This document shows, piece by piece, positions 1 through 11,939 of a DNA stretch of 64,000 nucleotides; the first letter of the stretch is position 1, and each line of letters starts with the position of its first letter. Both the position numbers and the translations under genes were made by a program. This DNA comes from Amphibalanus amphitrite. Taxonomy: Eukaryota > Arthropoda > Thecostraca > Balanomorpha > Balanidae. The stretch covers positions 248,001 through 312,000 of the forward strand of contig NW_024881857.1 in assembly GCF_019059575.1 (NCBI RefSeq), read 5' to 3'. Below the pieces are notes generated by a model. The model was not told where the DNA came from and made no database searches. It was given only the letters and a program-made list of their open reading frames with translations.

Positions 1-2443
1 GTCGAATATTAATGGCTGTTCCACACGGAAAACGACTGCCCTAACTACGAAAACATGGTTTCCCAAACAAACCAGCGGGGAGCACGGACCAATCATAAAC
101 GATGACGTCACAGCTTGCTGATGTCTTCTCCGACAGAAATAGCGGCCGGGAACGCACTAGCGACGGGAGGTAGTTAACATAGTGCCAAGAAGCGTAAAAC
201 ACGAACGTCGCACGCACTAGGTCAGAGTCCAATTCCATACAGCACAGGATATAATTTTGATCGGAGTTCAAATATCTTACATGCCTGAGTGACTTGCCGA
301 GAGTTGAGGCACTGGCACTCTATTCCTCAGGTTGATATAATCTCTAGATGCCCTGATAAGTGAGTCGGAGAAGTGCAGTGACCTGTACGAACGGATGGCA
401 GCCACTAACAGTCCGTAGGCGTTGGCCGATTTCACGACGGGAGATGGGAGATGGATAAATGAAGGGAAGTGGGAAGTAATAGAGGGGAGATGTCAAAGAC
501 TGAGATGAGACTTTGAAGGCGGACAGAAGGTGAACATGGATTTAAAATGTAGATTGAGAGCTAAAATAGTCTGATTACAAATGCAGCTGGTGTAGATGTC
601 AATGAACAATGGATGTCATATTTCATATCTTACCGCGCTGCTAGCTCATTGACGAAAAATAAACAAAAATAAACACGATTGAGGCTAAATTTAGAATGAA
701 TAGAAGCGAAAGAAAGGTGAGAGATAACGGAAATTGCGAGACGAGAGACGAGATGACTCAGCTGGAGGCCACGGCAGAGGTAACGGGACACCCTCGGCCG
801 ACAGTGGAAATAAACAGCGAACTGATGAAGACCCGATACACCAAGAGAAAATAACCACAGAAAAGAGCCAGCCAACCTTGGATTCGGACCGTCCTACAAA
901 GGTCAGAGGATAGTCCAACAATCTAAGTGAGCCCCGCATCGTTCAGCACGCGCCGGGATGGAGCCAGGTCGGTGCTACTGAAGACTCGCTGGCGATAACT
1001 ATAACAGACAAAACAGGCAGACAGACGCTATAAACAGACGGACATATGTCAGACAGACGCCTGTATTCCGGTTCGACATCTCACCGACACGTAGACGCAT
1101 GTGGCATCATTGCCAGCGTATCGCACTTTGCCGACAAGTTGTTCAAACTGCGTCTGTCAACAGGGACCAGCCCCACGTCTTCTGTGCAGAACACCTGCTC
1201 ATTTCTCGAGACTCCCATGGCACGGCTCCCAGTCGCCATGATTCACTGTTTAGTATTTAATAATCAAAGCCTCAGACACACGGCGAGACGGGTAGTTCCC
1301 GCTTCATCTACCGTGTTAACTGTACACCAGCCGTCCCCAGCTGGATGCACCGTCGTATACAGACCCCAGCCCAGCGTCCCCATCCGTCCCACCGGATCCT
1401 GCACAGCCTCCCTCGCCGACCGGCGGCCTACATCCCATGTCGCGCCGGGCTGTGTGCGCGTGCCAGCCGGCGGCCGTAACTTGCGGCAACTGCGACCCGG
1501 CCGACGGCTCAGAGGCGGGATGGAGCCGGGTTTGGCACTGGTCAGAAGACGCGGCTGCCCAGCGGCGGGTCAGCGGCCCCTGCCCGCTCTCAATGGACGG
1601 CTCGGTCAGCGGAGCACGCCAGGGGTCCCTCCTCTTAGTGGTTGTGACGACAAGCGATGGGCGCTCGCAGGGGGCGGTCGTTGGTAATTCGTACGCGTAG
1701 AGAGGGATGATAGAGACCACTGACGCTTGGGACAAGGAGTGTATAAGAAAAAAAATAGCGTAGAAAACAGCATTCGTGTACATAACTAGATTTAACAAAC
1801 AGAATCAGGCCATAATGAATCGGGTCATTGGCATTCACACCAGAAAACATAGATCTAAGTCGTTTTATACAAATGTGCGGATGATCGTACTCGGCTGGCC
1901 TTGTCACTGTTCTGAAGACCACCCTGCTCGGTTGTTCGGTGAGTGTAAAATCACAGAAGATCTTGCATAACCAGGCGTGTCGAGTGCGCCGAGGGAAATG
2001 TTCCGTAAAACGCACAGCGAGATAAAGAGGACCGAATGTTCCGAGCTGTGCGAGCGTGCGTCCGTAACACGGTTCCGTCGGTGAACCAGTGTAGGCGCTG
2101 CTCAGCTGTTCAGCTCAGCTCAGCTGCTCAAACCTTCGCCAGTCCCGGCAATTCAAATTACCGATGCGTAGGCCAGCTAACCCACGACTGTTCAGTGAAT
2201 GGGATCATCACGGCGAGCACTACTTTCTGAAGAGGCCGGACACATCCTATTTTGTAGATGAGTGTTTATTGTTTACTTGGAGTTCAGAGATGCATATTCA
2301 AAACGATATTTAACTCACCAAAGCTTCGCTGCGTCTACTGAGTGTCCACCTGTAACTTTACGACACATATCATGCACGAAGTCTCCGTCTCGATCTCTCA
2401 GACCTACCCTTCACTTTGCGTCCGTCTCGGGCCTGGGACCTAC
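1..2443. other. No supported gene; possible intron of the proline-rich gene
   Basis: Short ORFs occur here on both strands, and a G+C-rich patch lies at about 1430-1640, but none shows a recognisable domain or a convincing splice pattern. A run of overlapping CAGCT motifs lies at about 2096-2130. If the minus-strand proline-rich gene continues leftwards, this stretch is probably its next intron. Confidence 0.4.
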
Positions 2444-4657
2444 CTTGCAGGTGATGGATGGCCGCCTGAAACTCTGCCAGCTTTTCGTCCACATACTCCT
2501 GCGACTGTTTGTCGATCACGTCCTGGGTGGCCGCCGGCTCGTCGGCGCCGCGGCCCATCTGGCCGACACGGGAGACGGGCAGGTCAGCGGCACGGAAACG
2601 GGCGGCGGCAAACAATGGGAAATCGCGTGCAGAGGATATAGACTAATCGTCTGCAAGAAGACGAGAAGCAAAAGGGCAATATCCAGCACTGCTGTCGGTA
2701 TCCAGATCGGTTTGAAGTTATACAGAATGTCATATGATGTCATAACGATTCACTAACTGCCGTGTTGCCAGCAGACTCCCACAAAACCATGAATAAGTGC
2801 GGTGCACCCACCCGACACACACCCCTCCCAAAAAAAGAAACATTTTGACGAATCTCCTGCTTCCTCACTTCCATAAAACTAGGCAAGATACCGGTTGAGG
2901 CCACAGCGCAGCGCAAAAAGCAGCAGCAAGGCAAAACAGTTTCTGCGCAACTCGTAGGTGGCGCCACGGGCCCCGCTAAACGCACACATCTCGTTGACAA
3001 GCGACCACCTCGTTCGCGGCGACTATTATTGGAGCCACTGACGTCAGGGCACCCAGTAACCGGGCAAAACGGGCGCGGACTGGGGAACCGCGCCCACACT
3101 ACAACCCACCCCGGCCCAGCCGATGACGTCGGCTCTCAATGTCCTGCGATGCAGCTGAGCCGGTGAGCAGGAAAGTCACTGATCGATCCGTAGGGAGTAT
3201 CCTATTTCTGGGCTTATTACGCTGTCCCATGGATGGAGATACACTCTTGACATTCACAATGTCGTCCAAAGCAAAGTGATAAAGCTAATAAAGCTAGTAG
3301 CTGTGATGGTAGCTAGTATGACAAACGATACATATTGTGTCACTGAGCGAAGGTCGACACCTGCAATCACATGCTAAACGGTACACAATTTACAGGGTCG
3401 TGAACGGTCAAAGTTAAACGGCATCGATCCCATATCGTGTGTCTATGAGACCACAAATGTGTCATTTTCAGGTATCAGTTCGGGCCGCTGGCCTGTTGCC
3501 ATCGGTCGCAGAGGACGATTTTCCGCCGGCGCGCCTTGGCCGGCGATCAACTGGTGGCAAAATGAGTGATCGATGTGCTGACAACCCCATCTACTAAACG
3601 TCCACCGAGATGCTCCAAATGATGCTAAGCCTTCGGATCGGACCAGTTCGAAATTCCAGCATAAAGCAATGCATCAGGTACCGTGACTCCTGGGGCAATC
3701 ATGGTTCCCATTATGGGACAACCTAGTGCTTAAAACTATAAAAACAGAACCACAATTTCAATGCCCGTCTAAACTTACACTCAGCATCAAAATAAGTCTT
3801 TTGACATCACTCCATCGTTCGCTGAACAACTGGAGCGACCGGTAGAAGCGCGCCCGATGTTCTCCGACCTGCTATTTCTGAGTGTGACCGGCCGGTCCGC
3901 GACATTCCCCGTCGGTGACATCGGCGGACGGTCGGTGGGACGTCTGACGTCACCAGACACCCCGTCCTACTGTCAGTCGGACGCGATCGAGCGGCGGGCA
4001 TCTTCTCCCTCCTCCCCGCTCAGCACCGTTTGGTTAGTGTAATGAACGGCCTCGGTCGCTAGTAATCCGATTCACTCATACCCTGTTGCGTATGTCATTT
4101 TCTTCCCCGCTACCGAACACCCAGCAGCAGTCCTTCGCGACAACTACGGACTACACATAACTCTAGCCTGCAGTTCCCAGCATTCCCTGCCTCCAGAGGC
4201 CGTCCCCCTCTCTCAAAACATGACGCCCTGTCACACTCCGGAGCTGTATGTGTGCGTGCGCGCCTACCTGCGGTGCCGGCGAGCCCATCATCCTGCTGGG
4301 CGAGAACAGCCGCTGCGGCGTCATCGGGCGGCCGTCCCGCGCGCCCTGGTGCCCGCCCGGCGGCGGATGACGCCCGGGCGTCACCGGCGTGCCGGAACGC
4401 GCCGGCGAGCTGCGGGTGGCGGCCGGCCGCGGCGGCGGCGGCGTCATCATCTGCACGGGCGTGGCGCGGCCGGCCGGCGAGCGGACGGGCGTCACCGGCC
4501 GGCCGGCCTGCGCAGCGCCCGTCCACGGCTGAGCGCCGCCGCGCGGCGAGCCCACCGGCGTCCAGCGGCCGGGAGATGAGCCGCGCCCGGCGCCCGCCGA
4601 CGGTGACCACGGCGTCGGGCTGCCGGCCCCGTACGGAGGCCGGCTCGGGAACGACAT
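2444..4657 (-). CDS. Unidentified proline-rich protein, first two coding exons (partial)
   Basis: Two exons can be supported. Exon 1 (4657 down to 4268, 130 codons) starts at an ATG with an in-frame TGA four codons upstream, and ends at a GTAGGC donor in phase 0. Exon 2 (2558 to 2444) follows a pyrimidine-rich CAG acceptor in phase 0, encodes 38 residues plus one base, and ends at a GTAGGT donor. The encoded N-terminus is rich in Pro, Ser, Gly and Arg with many SP and TP dipeptides, so it is probably disordered and may be phosphorylated. Exon 2 then looks helical (DKQSQEYVDEKLAEFQ), like the start of a coiled coil. I do not recognise the family. Later exons should lie further left, below 2444 or outside the window; none could be placed with confidence. 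The plus-strand ORFs over 4220-4746 are shadows of this G+C-rich exon. Confidence 0.6.
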
Positions 4658-5570
4658 GGCGCCCCCCGCTCAGAGCTCGGTGGTCATACTGGCAGTCACT
4701 TGCATGTCACTGCAAGAAAGGATGCTGGTGGTTAGTATCATCATAAAGGTGCATCTTCCAAGTCAAGTATGGTTTCATGATAATTGCTTATGATGCTACA
4801 GGATTTACTGTCCTAGATCCCGTCCTTGCTCCCTAGATCCAAGGACAGGATCTAGGGAGGCAGTCAACACAAAAAATAGTGTGATTTTAGTTAAGGAAGA
4901 ATATCTAATGCTACATAACTACAGGATGTCTGTAAACCCTATAGTAGGTACTTGTCAGTCTCAAGGCTATCGTTTGATGCTGAAATAGGTAGATTCATTC
5001 TATGCATTACATAAGATAAATGGATTCATTCAGTTGAGAAGAAACTCAGGCAAGACAAAGAAATCAAACAGCATAACCTCAAAAAAGAGCTAAAATTCAG
5101 AATCAATATGAAAATGGCATCAATATTCTATTTCATATATTTAAATATCTGTACAACCAAATTGCATGCTTACATTGAAAAAGAAAATGTTTATTCTTTA
5201 TCAATATATTATCAACATTTTGCAATATTGTAAGCATGTTTAACTTCAGGGTCCTGCATTCAGTTAAATAGTTGCTTATTATCTTTTGTCTTTTCTTTGG
5301 TGTTGTGATGTGAGGATTGACACTTAAACGTAAAAAGTCAGACTGATTTTTCTCATGATAAAAAGGACATTTCGTTTTAATCAAGTGTCAATGGCAGTCA
5401 GCCGTCAGGCGATGAGTTAGGTATGCAAATAGCTGGTTGTGTTTGGAATTGAAATGGAGAGATAAAAAGGCAACATTTTTTATACATGTATAAGACTAGG
5501 CGAGATAATAATATATCTGATGCATTACAACAAAAAAATACGAAGAAAGCAATAACAACTTAATCATAAT
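4658..5570. other. Intergenic, A+T-rich
   Basis: This lies upstream of the minus-strand proline-rich gene and should hold its promoter and 5' UTR. An imperfect inverted repeat around TAGATCC/GGATCTA occurs at about 4812-4859. The rest is A+T-rich with no coding signal. Confidence 0.4.
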
Positions 5571-5574
5571 TTGC

Positions 5575-7663
5575 TGGTTTGCTGGTGTTAATAAGCGAGT
5601 GAGAAATTTTAATGTTTCATCTCAGGCGTCGTATGAATATTCTATGATTGAAAGATTTCGGGAATCGCCAAAGTCATTGCACTCCTACATAAGATCAAAG
5701 AAAGTAGGAACAATGTCGGTTGGTCCACTTCGGCAAGCGGATGGACATATTTCTTCGGACCCAAAAGTTATGAGCGAATTTCTGGTCTCTTCATTTGCTT
5801 CAGTGTTTGTCAAAGAAGTCCCTGTTTCACAGGAGCCTCACCAGTGCTACGACGGTGAAATTGAACCATTGCGAATTACTGTTGAGGAGGTCCGCACATA
5901 TCTACGCGCCTTAAACCCGAACTCCGCGATGGGTCCCGACTTCCTCCACCCACTGATCTTGAAAAACTGCTCAGATACCCTAAGTTACCCGATTTATGTG
6001 ATTTTCACCCGATCGCTCTCGGAAGGTTTAGTTCCAAGCGCCTGGAAGAGATCCACTGTTGTTCCGCTGTTTAAGAAAGGTAGTCGCTATGACCCTCTCA
6101 ATTATAGGCCAGTGAGTCTCACTGCTGTGTGTTGCAAAACGTTGGAGCGCCTTATTGTGAAGCACATCTACTCGTATTTAGAAGCCAACGAACTACTGTC
6201 TGTTCACCAGTTCGGGTTTAGACAGGGTAGATCCACGATGGAGCAGCTTATTCTTGTATATGAGGATATCTCAGCCAAAGTAGATGCAGGGCAAACAGTG
6301 GATCTTGTGCTTTTTGATTATTCAAAGGCTTTCGATGTAGTATGCCACCAAGTTTTGCTTACAAAACTAGAACTCATAGGCATTAAAGGTCAACTTTTAT
6401 CATGGATCTCTTCTTTTCTCTCTGACCGTCTGATGCAAGTGTGTGTTAATGGACTTAACAGTAGCACCAGAAATGTCTACAGCGGTGTTCCACAAGGCTC
6501 CGTGTTGGGACCTTTGTTGTTCTTAATTTATATTAACTTTATAGGTTCTAAACTGTCCTGTTGTTACAAAATATTCGCCGACGATTTAAAATTGTACGCT
6601 TCAGTTACTGCTAACTCGATGTCGAATCCCCACACTGATGGAGTGTTACAGAATGACATTGATGTGCTGCACAAGACATCTGTGTCTTGGGGCTTGAGGA
6701 TGAACAAGGAAAAGTGCGTTGTGTTACGTTTTTCCCGCAAATCTAAAAATCAGTCTGTTCCTATGTATACTATGGATGGAACTCCACTTCCTGTGTGCCG
6801 TTCACAACGCGATTTAGGTGTATTAGTTGATGTCTCGTTAAAGTTCCATGATCATATTGCTTCTGTGGCTCATAAGGCTTCTGGATTGTCTTATAATTTT
6901 GCTAAATCTACGGTATGTCGTTCTCGAGACTTTATGTTGTTTTTGCTTAAGACGCACATAAGACCTATACTGGAGTACGCTTCCTGTGTGTGGTGTACAG
7001 GCTTCATTGACGACATGCGTAGGCTTGAAGGCGTTCAGCGCAGATGGACAAAGCAGATAGAAGGCCTTGAGAATCTGACCTACTTGGAGAGGCTGAAGGA
7101 ACTGGACCTATTCTCAGTGCAAGGGCGCCTTCTTCGTGCTGATCTCATTGAATACTGGAAAATTTTCCATGGGAAGAGTTCAATTGCCCCTGGGAATATG
7201 TTCGTTCAGCCTCTACATCGGGGAACGCGTGGACATAGTTTAAAGATTCATGTGTCGCGCACTCTATCTGACCTGCGTCAGCGCTCTTTCTCGCAACGTA
7301 GAGTCACTGTGTGGAACAGCCTGCCAGATGATGTCGTGACTTCAGTAGATGTATCCACATTTAAACGGCTGCTGGCCAGAACGTTAGGCGATCTGCTATA
7401 TGATTATGTTTAGTTACACCTACTAGAACTGATAATGCTATTGTGATATAAATGTAAACACTCCGTATTGATGCATTATTCCTGTATTACACACTTAGGA
7501 CACACATTTCCAGTTTTGGAGTTGAGTAGTTGTATTTACCGTCTTGTTCATCTTGAAAACTGGCGTGTCCCTTTGTACACGGGTTTCCTTCTACCTCATC
7601 CCTTGCCTGACCTGAGCTGCGAGGTGGAGGAAACCCCACCAGGTAAGAATACCAGGTAAGAAT
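5575..7663 (+). mobile_element. 5'-truncated non-LTR retrotransposon (LINE)
   Basis: A LINE fragment containing the reverse-transcriptase ORF described separately, a 3' UTR of about 250 bp, and a tail of two exact 13-bp copies of ACCAGGTAAGAAT at 7638-7650 and 7651-7663. Short tandem 3' tails instead of poly(A) are typical of the CR1/L2 group of LINEs. The endonuclease domain expected upstream of the reverse transcriptase is missing, so this is a 5'-truncated copy, as usually left by target-primed reverse transcription. The left boundary is approximate, because open reading continues a little upstream of the first start-like codon before changing to unrelated A+T-rich DNA. No target-site duplication was found. 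Confidence 0.8.
5599..7413 (+). CDS. LINE reverse transcriptase ORF, truncated at the N-terminus
   Basis: An uninterrupted reading frame of about 604 codons encodes a non-LTR reverse transcriptase. Visible motifs in order are NSAMGPDFLHPLIL, WKRSTVVPLFKKG, NYRPVSLT with FGFRQGRST, the catalytic DYSKAFD, GVPQGSVLGPLLF, and the catalytic FADDLKLYA at about 6573-6600. The thumb and C-terminal region follow (RDLGVLVD, HIRPILEYASCVW, RRLEGVQRRWTK, TVWNSLPDDVV), which is the arrangement of jockey/CR1/L2-type LINEs. The apparent start is a GTG, which I take as an artefact of truncation. With no endonuclease and no first ORF, the copy cannot move by itself. The uninterrupted frame suggests a fairly recent insertion. 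Confidence 0.9.
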   Translation: MRNFNVSSQASYEYSMIERFRESPKSLHSYIRSKKVGTMSVGPLRQADGHISSDPKVMSEFLVSSFASVFVKEVPVSQEPHQCYDGEIEPLRITVEEVRTYLRALNPNSAMGPDFLHPLILKNCSDTLSYPIYVIFTRSLSEGLVPSAWKRSTVVPLFKKGSRYDPLNYRPVSLTAVCCKTLERLIVKHIYSYLEANELLSVHQFGFRQGRSTMEQLILVYEDISAKVDAGQTVDLVLFDYSKAFDVVCHQVLLTKLELIGIKGQLLSWISSFLSDRLMQVCVNGLNSSTRNVYSGVPQGSVLGPLLFLIYINFIGSKLSCCYKIFADDLKLYASVTANSMSNPHTDGVLQNDIDVLHKTSVSWGLRMNKEKCVVLRFSRKSKNQSVPMYTMDGTPLPVCRSQRDLGVLVDVSLKFHDHIASVAHKASGLSYNFAKSTVCRSRDFMLFLLKTHIRPILEYASCVWCTGFIDDMRRLEGVQRRWTKQIEGLENLTYLERLKELDLFSVQGRLLRADLIEYWKIFHGKSSIAPGNMFVQPLHRGTRGHSLKIHVSRTLSDLRQRSFSQRRVTVWNSLPDDVVTSVDVSTFKRLLARTLGDLLYDYV

Positions 7664-8643
7664 AATGGATTCATAAACCATCAGTGCCCTAAGACTTCCC
7701 CAAAATTAAAATCAGTCAGCACTTAGCAACATGCCCAATATGAGCTTTTATGTTTAATTTATGTTTAATACACATAAGCAATTAGTCTTGGGTAAATACT
7801 TGCGACAACTCAAGCTTGTTGCAGAGGCGGACGCGGTGACACTGACACTAAAATATTATTAATGCAGTGCTTGAGGCCAAAATTCAAACCTCTTATTAAT
7901 TTTGATTACCTTATAGGTAGCTCTGGATTCATGAACAATATTTAGGTACGTCTGAGTGAAAATTTGAAATAAATCTGGAGAACTCATTGCAACACACACC
8001 TCTCACAACTCACCTCAGTCCTCAACCACCTCAACCTTCGCGAGGTTCGCTGATTATTAAAAACGGCTATCCTTGAGTTAGAGTCACAGACTATACAAAT
8101 CGTGGGCGCACTTTATATTTCATATAATCCAATTAATCGGAATTTCGCAAATACCACATCCTATCACACGTGCAACGCCCACATCAACATGCAACAGGTG
8201 GATTTTGCCCGAGGCTGTTGTCCGTAAACAAGTCCTTGCTACGAAACTGGCGCACAATACATTTGGCTCTTTCCCGCCAAATGATGACGTCACATATGCT
8301 TCTGCTACATTTGGAAGCATTTTTACTTTACCTAGAAAATAGCATAATGCGGATTGGATGTATTGACATTGTACTGTAGGTTATTGGTAATAACTAATAG
8401 CCTATATACCTATGTTTCGATATGAGCTTGAAGTAGCATGCTGGCATCGGTAAGCTCTGAGTACTTCGTTTGCCAAAGCTCGATAGCTAGGATATCGCCG
8501 TTCGCATGAATCTGATGGCTCGAGAGTCTTGGGTGCATGCGCACGGATCGCGATCAAGCGATCGATCGACCTCCAGCTGACTATTGATTGCAGTTGAGTA
8601 GGTAGGTATACCTACCACTCTAATCAGTCCCTAGTGTCGTATC
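7664..8643. other. Intergenic, nothing recognised
   Basis: This lies between the LINE tail and the TGAGT-array element. It contains only short ORFs without domains. I see no RNA gene or repeat structure worth naming. Confidence 0.4.
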
Positions 8644-9118
8644 TACACTGAAAAAAATTTTTGCTCAGGCCAGGCATTACTCAGTAATAACTCATCAAGA
8701 AACTCAGTGAATACGATAGTGGTGCTCACTTAGGGGCTGATCTAACTCACATCACCAGAGTGACTTCGTTATGCGTGAGTTTTGAGTGCTTAGTTTTGTG
8801 AATTCGAAATGAGTCGAAAATGAGTTTTGCTTGGGCAAATCTAGTTTCCTGCGCAATGCATGAGTTCTCGCGAATTCACGTGCAGTTGTGCGTGAGGTAC
8901 CTACCCCCGGCTTGAAGATGCGCGCATGCGCGGCAGGGTGAGTTTCCTGCGTGATGCGTGAGTTCGCGTGATGAGTATTATAGCCGTTGCGTTCGAAAAC
9001 CGCGGCGCGCGCTTCAGTCCGTTGTGGCGCGGTCGACTCGCGTAGTTCACGTTGAATTGTTGAGGCTATTGTGAAATTGTGCAGGAGAGTGCAGGAGCGG
9101 GGAAGGCGTGCAGCGAAG

Positions 9119-11090
9119 GATGGGTAAGTTATCTGTGAAGAACTCGGTGATTGTCGATGAAGCTTTTATCAATCGCATGCGCCGCGGAGAACAGGGAGGT
9201 GAACTGATGGACCAGCAGACATTCCCCGCCGGCGTCAGGAGGTCGGTGCCAACCGTGAACGGCGGAGCAGATCGATCGAGAAACTGAGGGATACCTAACC
9301 GGCATATGTAGTTCGAGAAAGAAGAGGTGAGTATGTTATCTTTAAATAAAAAACCATGTTTGTGGGATAATGTTGTCCTTATCCTAAAAGAACGTTCATT
9401 TGACCCTTTTTACTTCTTTAAACAAGAGCTCCGTCACGACCCGATGTTTTTTTTTGGGGGGGGGGGGCGAAGGTTGTTTGAAGTCGATTCTTTCCATGCA
9501 GCACCGATAGGCACAATGTTAAAAATGTAAAATATTGGGGGACACGTCCCCCGTACCCCCCCCCCCCCCCGGTGGTGGAGCCCATGGTCTTAATTCCGCT
9601 CGCTGAACCGTTTAAGATTCTTTTGTCTCGTTTGTGCTTATTATTTTTCCGACTGTTATTATTTTTTCCGACTGTTTTTTAATGCCTACACACATATTTA
9701 TTTTCGTACACTATTCGATTTCAGCAAGCATTTTCAACCTTTCTTACAGTTCTGGCGCGAGTTCGACCGGGTGGTGAGTTGCTCAGCCGGCTCGAAGCCG
9801 GCACTAACCACTACGAGGCCTCGATGCAGCGGCTGAAATCATGGCTAAGCCGAGCTCAGGCGGCATGCTTCAGCACAAAAGGTTTGTGTTTCATTATCTG
9901 TACATTTTTACACATTAAAAAAGGAAAAGCAACGTAACTAGCAATAAAGTATGTGAACTTGCTTCAATATTATACATGCATCAATACAAACATTAATTGC
10001 GTGTATCATTTGTAAATGTACATTAACTGATGAAGATTATTATTATCATACACTGTGATTATTATTAACATTTAACAATATATTATATATGTATAATATC
10101 AATGGTCGCTGACGATCGCACCGTTCGCAACGTGCCATTGAAACCGTTCGATATTTTTGTCATTTTTGCTCAGGGAATTCACCGCTCGATTTCACACCAG
10201 TTTGAGGTAAAATGTCAAAAAAATATCGAACGGATTTCATTTTATAGCGTTTTTGATACTTTCCCATGTCTCAAGTGTCAACCTTACGGCATGTATAAAA
10301 TATATTTGCTAGTGCAATAAAACACCTCATATGTGTTCAGCTTGACGGTTTGCATCGACTGATATGCAACATGACCTGGTCAGGTCAACCTGAGGTCAAG
10401 TTTTTAAAATGGCCTTTCAAGGTCTAATTATAGTTCATTCGTCCCGACGAGAGGAACACTATGCTAACGGCAAAATACAATATGTAAATGTGACTCTTGA
10501 GTGGAAAGTATTACAGAAAATATTTTCGTAAAAACGGCTTTTTTAGAGTTTTTGCTCTCTGGAGCCTTAATTGTTGACCTGAGGTCAAATCTGAGATCAA
10601 ACGCCAGCAAAAAAAAAACGTCGAAAGGACTTTTGACTGTATTTTTCCGCGGGCAGCTCTTTTGGTTCCGAGTTAAGCACCAGTTTTTCGAAAATATTGA
10701 AATAAGCAAAATTCGGCCTTTCCTGACCTCTGGTGACCTGGCACTTGACTTGACCTTAAAAATTACCCAAGTATTTCCTTAAATATCTTTTATGCTTTTT
10801 CAAATGCCGCTTACTGCGTGTCGCTACGCGGCCCAACAGCCGAGTTAGAAGAGGGGACGTGAAGACGACCCCCTCCCCCCCCCCCCAGTACATCACGGTA
10901 AACTCAGAGCACCAGCACGGCGCGGTTTAACATTAATTTTGAGCTGAAGTAACTTGATAACTTTTGATATTTCAATCAACTTGCATGCCCTATAACTTCC
11001 GTTTCTCTTACTGGCAAAAGAAATCTGACTTTTATTGTGTTTTCAGGGAACGGCCCATTGAGCCTCCTCTGCATCTTGGCGGAGAAGGCG
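9119..11090 (+). other. Exon-like segments inside the TGAGT-array element
   Basis: Three pieces could form a spliced transcript. An ATGG followed by GTAAGT (donor at about 9124) lies near the left end. A segment at 9748-9879 follows a polypyrimidine CAG acceptor, stays open in one frame (LLSRLEAGTNHYEASMQRLK) and ends at AAAG/GTTTGT. A short segment at about 11047-11089 follows TTTTCAG, keeps phase (NGPLSLLCILAEKA) and ends at GTGAGT. The peptide is not recognised. This could be a captured host fragment, a remnant element gene, or chance. Confidence 0.25.
9450..9573. repeat. Homopolymer G and C tracts
   Basis: A T-tract runs into a long G-tract at about 9457-9468, and a C-tract lies at about 9557-9570. 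Long G/C tracts next to CATGG recur in this window inside or near hAT-like repeats (12110, 30289, 39803, 39936), so these may mark a decayed member within the larger element. No terminal repeats could be fixed here. Confidence 0.5.
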
Positions 11091-11939
11091 TGAGTGGTGG
11101 CGTACACGGGTGACGAAAATTTGGATCACCCCCATCATAACAAGTCCGAAGGAAACGAACGGTGCCGGCTCATCGTGGAGCGAACGGAAGTCTTGTGGGG
11201 GTTCATGGTTTGGAAGGTAGTCTTTTGCTGTTGGCGACGGCGCACTTTGTGCTCAATCAACAAACGGCGCACAAAGTGCGAAACACGCTGTGGTTTGTGT
11301 GTACCTATCCATGTGCTCCACACACCATTCAATGCTGAGCGCCAGCCATCTGTAGCCGCGAAGACAGGTCGAGAAGCTGGCAAAAGAGTGAAGCTGAGCT
11401 GACGTGGAGTCGATCCCTCCCCCGACGCAGTTTGGTGTGTGTCAGAATTGAAATACAGCGCAATGCGACCGTTTCTACAAACATATATTTCTTGTAAGGG
11501 CTGGGGCGAATAGTGCAAGACTAGACGTTGGTCGGGCATGGTATAATACAGATATGTATGCTGGTTTTGGGCAATGATTCGTTATATATTGGCCAATCCC
11601 AATATATAGACTAGCTGCCTGGTAGTGGCTGTTGTATCAGCATCATGCATGCATATTGCATAATGCTGATGCGGCAGCTGTTATCATGGGCGGCGAGCCT
11701 ATTAAATGGTGCCATTCTTCAAAAAAGAAGAACGACGCAGTTGCACGTGCTCTGGAAGTGGTGCAACATTAGCTAGAGATGCGCACCGGTCAGATTCGGA
11801 TTCAGCGGTCATTTTTGTCCCAGAAACCACCCTTTGCTAAGCTCTACCCAATTTTGCGTTATTCGGCCCAAAATTGGGCCTCCTTCCCCTGACTATATAC
11901 ATTGGCTTGAGCCAATATAAAACGAATCAGATCAGCCGT

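Noticed and set aside
1046..1687. 213-codon plus-strand ORF
   Set aside because: No recognisable domain, changes in composition along its length, and overlapping open frames on the other strand over the G+C-rich patch; probably chance.
4220..4746. Plus-strand Arg/Ala-rich ORFs
   Set aside because: Shadows of the minus-strand proline-rich exon, which has a confirmed start and splice donor.
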